From Saprospiraceae bacterium (GTDB taxonomy: Bacteria; Bacteroidota; Bacteroidia; Chitinophagales; Saprospiraceae), in NCBI GenBank assembly GCA_029212405.1, contig JARGNR010000030.1, positions 1 through 64,000 on the forward strand: a stretch of 64,000 nucleotides of DNA, written 5' to 3'. The notes beneath the pieces were generated by a model. It did no database searches, was not told the origin of the DNA, and saw only the letters and a list, made by a program, of their open reading frames with translations. Shown here in pieces: positions 43,954 through 53,100 of this stretch. A program made the translations under genes and the position numbers. Numbering within the stretch: position 1 is the stretch's first letter; each line of letters starts with the position of its first letter.

Positions 43954-46289
43954 TTTTGGTTCCATTTAAAGTTGTAGGTAATAGAAGGTATTAATGGGAA
44001 AATTGTAATCTGCTCTCCTTTAATTGTGGTTGTACCACTTTCAAAATCGGTTTCCGTGTCGTAATTGATGAAAAATGGATTTTTTCGATTGTAAGTATTA
44101 TAAAGAGAAAAGGTCCAACTGCCTTTAAATGCTTTTTTACTATCGGGTTTTGGAGTATACGTAAAAGATATATCGAATCGATGATAGTCCGATAATTGGG
44201 CACTATTTCTAGGGCCATAAAAAGTATTGAGTTCTTGTTCGATAAAATAAAAACCTTGAATCGGAGTAAAATATCTTCCAGACCCATAGATAAACGTCCC
44301 TCCGACATTCCATTTTTTACTTAATTCATAATTGGCCACTATAGACAAATCATGCCTTCGATCATAGACCGTAGGATACCATCGCCCATCTTCAATATCC
44401 GGAAATGAACGTTCTGAACGAGACAAGGTGTATCCTATCCAGCCGTTAAGCCTACCAGAAGATTTCTTTACAAAAAACTCTGCACCATATGCTCTCCCTT
44501 CTCCAAAAACAAAATCGTCTTCTACCTCTCTTGCAATATCATTGACATAATTATCGGCATAGTCAATTTGATTTTGTAAATCTTTATAATATACTTCTAT
44601 AGACGTTTCATACATATCGTCTTTCCAATTTTTAAATGCCCCAACAGCATATTGAATCCCTCGTTGAGGCTCAACAATTTCCGTACTGGGCACCCAAATG
44701 TCTGTAGGTAATGTACTTGAACTATTACTCACCAAATGCAAATATTGATTACTCCATGTGATTCCTCCCTTAAAAGATAAATCTTTACTCGATGCATATT
44801 TAAAACTAAATCTAGGTTCCCATCCCGTATAGGTAATGGCTGATTCGAATGTTCCATATTCTTCACCAGTCAACTTACTTGTATAAGGCCCAATCTGCGA
44901 AAATATAGAATACCTCAATCCTGCATTAATGCTCCATTTTTGATTCAATCGGATATCATCTAAGATATACAAGCCAATCTCATTGGCATACTTTGGTAAA
45001 AACTCAGTACTAAAATCAACTTCTCCATTGGTGGCACTGGCCGTATTGGGTGTCAGTTTATGATAGGTGTAATTGGCTCCATATTTCAATTTATGAACGG
45101 TATTCGGATAATATTCAAAATCGAGTTTCAAATTGTAATCTCTCACACCTGAAAACACTCTAAAGAGGAAGTCTTCCTGCCCTCCATCAAACTGAAAATT
45201 ATAGTCGTTATAAATTGCGGACAGGTTGAAAAATAGTTTATCATTGAATAAATGATTCCATCTCAATGTTCCTGTTTTATTTCCATAGGGCAAGTCAAAA
45301 AACAAATCCCGTTTAGGTTGACGAAACTTGAACACATCCCGTCCAAAATACCCACTAAAATACAATCGATCTTTGTTTGAAAATCGATAATTCCACTTGG
45401 TATTCAGATCGTAGAAATAATAATTTGTTCCCTCAAAATCTGAACCATTCAAAAGAGGTTGAGCCAAATCCAAAATATACGTCCTTCTTCCTGAGACAAT
45501 AAATGAACTCTTTTCATTAACCAATGGGCCTTGGATGGTCAAGCGAGAGGAGATAAGCCCAATTCCTCCTTCCACTGCATATTTCTTATTGTTGCCCTCT
45601 TTCATTTGGATATCAAGAACAGAGGATAATCTTCCTCCATAATTGGCAGGCATTCCTCCTTTTATCAGCGTAGTATTTTTAATCGCATCGGCATTAAAAA
45701 CAGAGAAAAATCCCAATAAGTGACCTGAATTATAGACCACGGCTTCATCCAACAATACTAGGTTCTGGTCAGGGCCACCTCCACGCACATAAAATCCAGC
45801 ATTCCCTTCCCCCGATGACAATACCCCAGGCAACAACTGAATCGTTTTTAAAATATCTACTTCCCCGAAAATTGCTGGTAACTTTTTGATGTTTTCCACA
45901 GGCAATTCAATTACACCCATTTGTGTGCTTTCCACATTCTTTCTTTTGGCTTCCTTTTCAGCGGAGATGACTACTTCGTCCATAGTTACGCCTTCATCCA
46001 TATCTACATTCAACTCCAAATTCTTAGTTAAATCCAATTCAAAAATCTGATCTTGAAATCCTAGATAACTGAATGCAATTTTGTATTTCCCTTCTGGAAG
46101 GGTGATGGAATAAAATCCATAAGTATTGGTGGTTGTACCTTCTATAGGATTCTCTGCATTGATTACATTGGCAGAAATCAATGTTTCTCCTGTATTTGCA
46201 TCTCTTACATATCCACTTAACGTATAATTGGATTGTGCAAGAGCAAACAATGAAGTCAAAATAAAACAGATCGTGAAGATTTTTTTCAT
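43950..46289 (-). CDS. TonB-dependent receptor with carboxypeptidase-like domain
   Basis: The 779-residue outer-membrane receptor has a signal peptide (MKKIFTICFILTSLFALAQ) and a carboxypeptidase-regulatory-like domain (about 22-105, YTLSGYVRDANTGETLISANV). The plug domain (about 110-240) has LLPGVLSSGEGNAGFYVRGGGPDQNLVLLD in pieces and LIKGGMPANYGGRLSSVLDI. The barrel ends with PSITYNFKWNQK. It is shorter than SusC and has no SusD partner. It imports an unknown ligand with TonB energy and is coupled to the DUF4249 lipoprotein gene by an ATGA overlap. Confidence 0.94.
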   Translation of the reverse strand: MKKIFTICFILTSLFALAQSNYTLSGYVRDANTGETLISANVINAENPIEGTTTNTYGFYSITLPEGKYKIAFSYLGFQDQIFELDLTKNLELNVDMDEGVTMDEVVISAEKEAKRKNVESTQMGVIELPVENIKKLPAIFGEVDILKTIQLLPGVLSSGEGNAGFYVRGGGPDQNLVLLDEAVVYNSGHLLGFFSVFNADAIKNTTLIKGGMPANYGGRLSSVLDIQMKEGNNKKYAVEGGIGLISSRLTIQGPLVNEKSSFIVSGRRTYILDLAQPLLNGSDFEGTNYYFYDLNTKWNYRFSNKDRLYFSGYFGRDVFKFRQPKRDLFFDLPYGNKTGTLRWNHLFNDKLFFNLSAIYNDYNFQFDGGQEDFLFRVFSGVRDYNLKLDFEYYPNTVHKLKYGANYTYHKLTPNTASATNGEVDFSTEFLPKYANEIGLYILDDIRLNQKWSINAGLRYSIFSQIGPYTSKLTGEEYGTFESAITYTGWEPRFSFKYASSKDLSFKGGITWSNQYLHLVSNSSSTLPTDIWVPSTEIVEPQRGIQYAVGAFKNWKDDMYETSIEVYYKDLQNQIDYADNYVNDIAREVEDDFVFGEGRAYGAEFFVKKSSGRLNGWIGYTLSRSERSFPDIEDGRWYPTVYDRRHDLSIVANYELSKKWNVGGTFIYGSGRYFTPIQGFYFIEQELNTFYGPRNSAQLSDYHRFDISFTYTPKPDSKKAFKGSWTFSLYNTYNRKNPFFINYDTETDFESGTTTIKGEQITIFPLIPSITYNFKWNQK

Positions 46290-46531
46290 TCTCGGTGTAT
46301 TGATAGACGTCCTTTAATAACATGCAAATTTGAAGATAAAATTTAGTTCTTCTGAACTATTTTGACAAAACAACTAATTATCATGCTCAATCAACAAAAG
46401 TAAAGGATGACTGGTTGTCTCCATTGGAAAACTAAAGGATTTTAGGCTAGATAATAGGTTGACTTCATATAATCCACACAACAATTCAATCGATTTTCTA
46501 GATCACTTTCAAATATTCTAAACTATTCAAA

Positions 46532-46539
46532 TATATTTG
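46532..46539 (+). promoter_or_regulatory. -7 box of cca
   Basis: TATATTTG matches TAnnTTTG exactly, with TTTC (one mismatch from TTTG) 21 bases upstream at 46507-46510. Transcription would begin near 46546, about 16 bases before the TTG start of cca. Confidence 0.55.
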
Positions 46540-46561
46540 CACCGCACTAAATCATGATTGC

Positions 46562-47983
46562 TTGGTATTCAACATTAAACCATACGAAAGAAAAATATTT
46601 GAACTTATAAAAGAGTGCGGCGAAGAACTGAACTTTCCCACCTATGTCGTCGGTGGTTATGTCCGAGATAGATTACTTGCTAGAGAGTCTAAAGATATGG
46701 ATATCGTTTGTGTAGGTAGTGGCATTGAATTGGCTCAACAAGTATGTTCCAAGCTTCGTCCTATTCCAAGAATAACTGTTTTCAAACGTTTCGGTACGGC
46801 CATGATCAAGCACAAAGACCTCGAAATAGAATTTGTGGGTGCGCGCAAAGAATCATATCGACAAAATTCTCGAAAACCTGCCGTTGAAAATGGAACATTA
46901 GAAGACGATCAAAATCGACGCGATTTTACAATTAATGCCCTAGCTGTCAGTTTAAACGAAGAGAATTTTGGAGAAATTATAGATCCTTTCCATGGATTAA
47001 AACACTTGGAATTGAAGAAATTAAAGACTCCCTTAGACCCAGGAAAAACATTCAGTGACGATCCGTTGAGAATGATGAGAGGAATTCGTTTTTCCAGTCA
47101 ATTGGGATTTCAGCTGGAGGAAGAAACCTTGGCTGCCATGGCGAAGTTTAAGAATCGAATTAAAATCATTTCTAGAGAACGAATCATCTCAGAAATGGAA
47201 AAGATTCTGGCTTCTGACAAGCCATCTATTGGATTTAAATTACTTTTTGACACTGGATTATTAGCCATTATATTCCCTGAAATGGCCAATCTTCAAGGGG
47301 TTGACTTTGTCGATGGAAAAGGACACAAAGACAACTTTTATCATACCTTGGAAGTGGTGGACAATATTTGTAAGCAAACTGATAATATTTGGTTAAGGTG
47401 GGCTGCTGTCTTTCATGATATTGCTAAACCACCGACAAAACGATTCAATAAAACCGTTGGATGGACGTTTCATGGACATGAAGCTTTAGGGGCCATAATG
47501 GTTCCCAAAATCTTTAAACGATTGAAACTTCCTTTAGACCAAAAAATGAAATATGTTCAGAAATTGGTTCGTTTACACCTTAGGCCTATTTCACTGACTA
47601 AAGACAACATTACAGATAGTGCCATTCGTAGATTGCTATTTGAGGCAGGAGAAGATATTGATGATTTAATGACACTTTGTAGAGCGGATATTACCTCCAA
47701 GAATAAAAACAAAGTCAAAAGATATCTCGAAAATTACGAATTGGTTCAGGAGAAATTAACGGAGATTGAAGAGAAGGATAAACTTAGAAATTGGCAACCT
47801 CCTATTTCAGGAGAACACATTATGACAACTTTTAACATTGGTCCCTGCAGAGATGTGGGAACCATTAAGACTGCCATCCGTGAAGCTATTTTAGAAGGGG
47901 ATATTAAAAATGATTTTGATGAAGCGCATGAATTCATGATTAAAAAGGCAGAAGAAATAAACCTTTTTCCCGTATCACAATAA
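46562..47983 (+). CDS. cca: CCA tRNA nucleotidyltransferase with HD domain
   Basis: This enzyme adds or repairs the 3' CCA of tRNAs and, in this organism, of tmRNA, whose gene lacks it. TYVVGGYVRDRLL is the nucleotide loop, SKDMDIVCVG carries the paired catalytic Asp residues, and RRDFTINALA is the RRD motif. A C-terminal HD phosphohydrolase domain follows (WLRWAAVFHDIAKPPTKR). The 473-residue length is normal for the Bacteroidota form. The start is TTG; an ATG at 46554 is out of frame, and a promoter lies close upstream. The next gene starts two bases after the stop. Confidence 0.93.
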   Translation: MVFNIKPYERKIFELIKECGEELNFPTYVVGGYVRDRLLARESKDMDIVCVGSGIELAQQVCSKLRPIPRITVFKRFGTAMIKHKDLEIEFVGARKESYRQNSRKPAVENGTLEDDQNRRDFTINALAVSLNEENFGEIIDPFHGLKHLELKKLKTPLDPGKTFSDDPLRMMRGIRFSSQLGFQLEEETLAAMAKFKNRIKIISRERIISEMEKILASDKPSIGFKLLFDTGLLAIIFPEMANLQGVDFVDGKGHKDNFYHTLEVVDNICKQTDNIWLRWAAVFHDIAKPPTKRFNKTVGWTFHGHEALGAIMVPKIFKRLKLPLDQKMKYVQKLVRLHLRPISLTKDNITDSAIRRLLFEAGEDIDDLMTLCRADITSKNKNKVKRYLENYELVQEKLTEIEEKDKLRNWQPPISGEHIMTTFNIGPCRDVGTIKTAIREAILEGDIKNDFDEAHEFMIKKAEEINLFPVSQ

Positions 47984-47984
47984 T

Positions 47985-48482
47985 ATGACTCAAATGAAAC
48001 GAACTTCTACTCTTTGTATGATTGCATTAGTACTAGTAATTACTTCTTGTAAAAATCCGGGAGAATACCAGAAGAATACCGATGGCAGTCTCACTTGGTT
48101 GAGTATAGATGAAGCTTCTCAATTGAAAAACACAGATAATAAACTGTATTTCGTGGATGTCTACACTTCTTGGTGTAAATGGTGCAAAGTAATGGACCAA
48201 CAAACATTTACAGATCCCACTGTGATTCAATTGTTAGATGATAATTTCCACGTCGTAAAATTTAATGCTGAACAAACAGATATTGTAAACTGGAATGGAC
48301 AAGAATATATCTATAAGGCTGGTGGAAGAAAAGGAATTCATGGATTAGCTCCAAAATTACTGAATGGAAGATTGAGTTATCCTTCCTTTGCGGTGTTGGA
48401 TAAAGACAGAAACCCAATTAAAATTATAATTGGATATAAAAAACCTGAGCAGTTAATGAAAGAATTACAAGGACTACTCTAA
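47985..48482 (+). CDS. thioredoxin-like lipoprotein
   Basis: This 165-residue protein has a lipoprotein signal (LCMIALVLVITSC, lipid Cys22) and a thioredoxin-like domain. YTSWCKWCKVMDQQTF holds the redox pair C64 and C67, and PSFAVLDKDRNPI follows with the cis-proline region. It is probably anchored in the periplasm and acts in disulfide reduction or thiol delivery. A second ATG at 47994 is equally possible. It starts two bases after cca and may be co-transcribed with it. Confidence 0.86.
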   Translation: MTQMKRTSTLCMIALVLVITSCKNPGEYQKNTDGSLTWLSIDEASQLKNTDNKLYFVDVYTSWCKWCKVMDQQTFTDPTVIQLLDDNFHVVKFNAEQTDIVNWNGQEYIYKAGGRKGIHGLAPKLLNGRLSYPSFAVLDKDRNPIKIIIGYKKPEQLMKELQGLL

Positions 48483-48602
48483 TAAAATATTATTCTAAAA
48501 TGTAGTCGTGGAGTCTTCATTTTTGGAATCATTTTTGTTTTTTTACGAAGTAATGACATTAAGTCATATATTAGATTTTTATTAATTATTAAAGATGATC
48601 AA

Positions 48603-48980
48603 ATGCATTTATTAAATTTAAGAAAATACGGATTCCTTTTAGTGGTTTTATTTGCTTCTGCATGTATTATGATTTCATGTGGTGATGAAGATGAACCGGG
48701 TGATACTTGTGAAACTACTGGACTGACCTATGATAACTATGCAAAAGATTTCCTAGCTTCAAACTGTGTGAGTTCAGGATGTCATGATGCTGATGGAATA
48801 AACACCATTGGGAGTTACGAGACGTATGAAGACACCAAAACAGCTTTTGAGTTTGGCAGAGTAAAAGGAGCGATCAATCATGAAGATGGATTTTCAAACA
48901 TGCCAAAAGGAGGAACTAAATTGGATGATTGTTCCATTGACAAATTAAGCGCATGGATCGATGCAGGTTTACCTGAATAA
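48603..48980 (+). CDS. lipoprotein with cytochrome-like CX4CH motif
   Basis: This 125-residue protein has a lipoprotein signal ending CIMISC followed by an acidic linker (GDEDEPGDTC). FLASNCVSSGCHDADG contains C-x4-C-H rather than the usual C-x2-C-H haem c motif. FSNMPKGGTKLDDCSIDKLSAWIDAGLPE matches the distal methionine region and C-terminal helix of small c-type cytochromes. It is either a noncanonical haem protein or a disulfide-bonded relative. A bidirectional terminator follows. Confidence 0.75.
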   Translation: MHLLNLRKYGFLLVVLFASACIMISCGDEDEPGDTCETTGLTYDNYAKDFLASNCVSSGCHDADGINTIGSYETYEDTKTAFEFGRVKGAINHEDGFSNMPKGGTKLDDCSIDKLSAWIDAGLPE

Positions 48981-48999
48981 TTAGAGCATTGTATCGCAA

Positions 49000-49041
49000 A
49001 AAATAAAAAAGGCTTCGTTTTTAATTAAACGAGGCCGTTTT
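49000..49041. terminator. bidirectional terminator between convergent genes
   Basis: GGCTTCGTTT (49011-49020) pairs with AAACGAGGCC (49027-49036), including one G-T pair. On the plus strand it is followed by GTTTTATT, and on the minus strand by TTTTTTATTTTTT. It serves the CX4CH lipoprotein gene and the convergent M23 gene. Confidence 0.88.
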
Positions 49042-49074
49042 ATTGAAGTGGTTTATTCTAAAACTAATAGACCA

Positions 49075-49881
49075 TCATTTAGAATAGGATTTATTTTCTT
49101 TAAGGTAAATTCCTTTTTTCTTTTTGGTTTCAAATTTCGTTTTTAGAGTGATCCGCTCTCCTTTTTTATTGTATCTGTAGACTACAAAATGCAAATGTGG
49201 TCCAGATGACCATCCTGTATTTCCGCTGTAGCCGATTAATTCACCTGCTTTCACTTTATCTCCTGCTTTTACAGACACCCCATTATACGTTAAGTGTGAA
49301 TACTCTGAAAAAGTACCATCTTCATGGTAAATCGTTATAAAGTTGTTGTATTGCTGGCAAGAGGAGTTTCGGCAAGACTTCTTATTTTTTTTGACCGTTT
49401 TATAGACAATACCACCCCTTGCTGCATATACCTTCTCTCCGACTTCTAGGGCAAAATCTATCGCATTCTCCCCTTGATGACTAAATTTTCCATTGTACCC
49501 TTGAGAAACTATATAAGTTGCTCCTTTCTCAAATGGTAATTGGTATAGATAATCATTATCGTGCTCACTTTTGACATCTCCCGTATAAATAAAGGATTCT
49601 AAAGACAAGCCAGTTCTTCCTTGCTGAACGTTTGGTGTTGCTTTCGTAATTTCAAATCGTTCTGCTTGTGGAGGTATGACAAACATTCCTTTATTCCCAC
49701 CAAAATCGGTATCCATATTGGTCAAGTTCAATTTTAGATCTATTGTCATTGGAATTAACGCAGGATTATCGGCAAATATGAATACATCCCCTCCTTGACG
49801 TTCTGAATATATTTTCACCTCTTCTTGGCTGGCTAAAGAAAATCCAATAGATAGATATATAATTACTAAAAAGTATCTCAT
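49075..49881 (-). CDS. M23-family peptidoglycan metallopeptidase
   Basis: From the ATG at 49881 the protein has 268 residues and a signal peptide (MRYFLVIIYLSIGFSLASQ). A TTG five codons upstream (49896) is less likely. The LytM-like domain shows FSHQGENAIDFALEVG with the metal-binding His and Asp, VKAGELIGYSGNTGWS, and GPHLHFVVYRYN with the HxH pair. It is a zinc endopeptidase that cuts peptidoglycan cross-links or acts as a cell-separation factor. It is convergent with the upstream lipoprotein gene. Confidence 0.92.
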   Translation of the reverse strand: MRYFLVIIYLSIGFSLASQEEVKIYSERQGGDVFIFADNPALIPMTIDLKLNLTNMDTDFGGNKGMFVIPPQAERFEITKATPNVQQGRTGLSLESFIYTGDVKSEHDNDYLYQLPFEKGATYIVSQGYNGKFSHQGENAIDFALEVGEKVYAARGGIVYKTVKKNKKSCRNSSCQQYNNFITIYHEDGTFSEYSHLTYNGVSVKAGDKVKAGELIGYSGNTGWSSGPHLHFVVYRYNKKGERITLKTKFETKKKKGIYLKENKSYSK

Positions 49882-50115
49882 TGTTTGATTTTTCAACTAA
49901 TAATATGTCATTACACATAACTCAAAACGAAGTTATTTGTTTGATAAATACAAACAAGAAGTTAAATTTCTGTTGTTGCTACTAATTTATAGAAACATAT
50001 TCTATTTGAATATATTCCTATAAGAACACAACTTTGCTAATAGATTTATATTCAGTATTTTATGACTTTTCTCATAATAAAAAGGTATCTTGATCACCTA
50101 GATAACTAACTTGCT

Positions 50116-53100
50116 ATGAGAATCGGGATATACATCTACACCTTGTCTGTTCTAATATTTACATCTAATTCTCTACTTGCGAACACGACAACTCCTCCAC
50201 CTCCACCCAATGACGACTGTTCTGGTGCTATAGATTTTGGATTATTAGAATGTGGATATGTGGAACAATATTTTCCCGATGCAGAAGCCACACCTGATGC
50301 GGAAGCAACTGGAAACTGCATTAGCAATACAGATCCAGGGCAATGGTATACATTTACAACTCCCGATCCAATCAATTATGGTACGATCTATTTTGGTGCT
50401 TCATGGATCAATGTTGAAATCTTCTCTACCACCACCGATTGCAGTGGTTTGGTCTATGAAACTTGTGGAAATGGCATGTTTGCTTTCGCACCTGAGGCGG
50501 GTACCAAGTATTACCTTTTGACAACTGAGGGGCAATATATGTTTACACCAAATAGTGAAGGATTCGACTGTGCAGAAGCCTTAGAAGGTCTAAATTTATT
50601 TCCGAATAACCCAATCGTATTTAATAGTACTACTGATTGTGGCCCTCCAAATGATGTTGTTGTTTGCGAAAATGATCACACAATTTGGTATAACTATACA
50701 GTGGGTTGCTCCGTTGCAGATTTAATCATAGAAGCAAATGAATATACAGGAATCGTTTTTAATACTGCAGACGAAATAAGTATTACAGCAGTTCTACCCG
50801 ACTGTGCAACGCTGCTATCAGATTATGATGTGAATGGTTTAGGATACGTTTGTTCAGGATTGACAGGAGAATCTCTTGTGCTCGAAGACTTGCCTGCGGG
50901 GATAGACATAGTCATTGGCTTTGGCTCAGCAAATGAAAACGTTGGGTATTTTGAACTTTCGGTTACGGAAGTATCGGAAGAAGATGATATAGTGAATGAT
51001 ATCTGTCCAGATGGAATACCCGTTGTAGAAGGAGTAAATTTTGATTTGACCAACGAGTGTGCTACCTATACTGGCTTTCCTGATGACCCTCCTATTACAG
51101 GTTGTGTAGAACAAACTGCAGCTACAGTTTGGTATGAATTTGACCCAGGAAATGACTATGTAGACATTATAATAAAATTGATTGAGACAGGCATTTCATC
51201 TTCTGCACTTGGAGTATATACAGATTGTTCTGAACCTGTATTGGAGACAAATTGTGGAACAATTTTAGAATTATACTGTATAAATTCTCCTATTCTGATT
51301 GAGGTGGGCTCTGCACTTAGTAATACGGGCTCATTTGATTTAGAAATTACAACTAGTCCTAGCAATGCCTCGGGTCTGAATTACGATACCTGCGATGATG
51401 CAGAAATACTGAGCAATGGAATAAATCTAGCTTTATCTAATACCTGCACAACCAATTCAGGCCCTCCATTTGATAGTGACATTGAAGGATGCGAAGTTCG
51501 AAGTGATGCTACGGTTTGGTTTGAATTTGATCCAGGTCCTGACCTTCAAGATATCACCATCAACCTCATTAGTACAGGTATTACGTTTCCTGCATTGGCG
51601 GCATATGATGGATGTGTGGGAGAAACATTGACAACAAATTGTGGCAGCACGCTAGAACTCTATTGTATCGATTCCCCCATTCTGATTGAAGTAGGTAGTG
51701 GCAGTACAAATACCGGGACATTTGATTTGGATATCAATACAAGTTTGAGTACATCAACCGTTGAACCTCAGGCTAGTGGAAATGATATCTGTACGAATAG
51801 TCAAACTGATATAGAGATTGATATTCCCAATGGAGAATTGGTTAATATAATCGTCCAAATCGCACCAGGTAGTTCATCCTCCATAACTGGAATGATGAGT
51901 CAGACGTTCAACAATGTGAACTCAGCAACGATTAATGACTTATTAATAAATACCAATACAACGACACAGCAAGCAATTTATTTAATTACTATTGAACCGC
52001 TAGGTAACACTTGTCCACCTGAACCTCAAGAAGTAACGATATCCGTATTTCCTGAATTAGTCTATAATGAATTGACTATTGATGAATGTCTTCCCTATAC
52101 GATTGAGCTGAATGCCACTGAACTCATTAGTGGTGGATCACCTCCAATAGTAAATGTATCATGGTATTGGAATGCTATTTTGATTGGTTCCGATCCATTG
52201 CTGTTCTATTCACCAATGGAATCTGGAGAATTAACACTTGAAGTAACGGATAATGCAGGCTGTGACATCATTGCGACTATAGATGTGGAAATCTCAATTC
52301 CAGAAGTACCTACCTTCAGTTTTCCACTTTCCTATTGTAGACCTGAACAAGATTTTATCATCTTTCCAGACCAATCTTTAGAATTTATACAAGGGACATG
52401 GGACTTACCACTAATTGACTTATCCCAAACCCCTGATGGATTTTATGATATAGAATTCACACCTGATGACACTTACTGCGCCATACCTGTCAATTTTACA
52501 ATTGAAATTTATAGCGGTGATGAACTTGAATTTGATTTGCCCACTATTATTTGCAGCACTGCAGATGAATATATCTTCCCTATCACTGATTTGAATGGAA
52601 TTTCTGGATTTTGGGAAACACCCTCCATTAACCCTACGATGGAGTCTGGCGTTTTTACCAATATTTTCACCCCAAATAATCCGAATTGTTTTGCACTGTT
52701 TGAATACGTCTATATTGTTGGGGAGAGTATTGCGCTGAATTTTGATATTCCAGAAATCTTGTGTAAAAATGATGCTACGCTCTCTCTCAATACCATTAGC
52801 GAAGAAGGATACGAAGGACTTTGGGACATACCCTCTATCGACCCAACCACTATTGAAGAAAATAGCATTTCAGTTACTTGGACCCCTCTTCCAGGGCAAT
52901 CACCTTGTGTAGAAGAACAGTCTATCACGATTGACATTGCGGAAATTGTAGTACCAGAATTTGATATACCCAATCAACTGTGTGCACTCGATACAACTTA
53001 TACTTTTCCTACTACGGATAATCAATCCATTGCAGGGACATGGAGTATTGAATCCATTGATCCCACCACTTCAACAGGAACTATAGAGTCTATTTTTACC

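Noticed and set aside
46554-46556. ATG upstream of cca
   Set aside because: It is out of frame with the cca coding sequence; the TTG at 46562 is the usable start.
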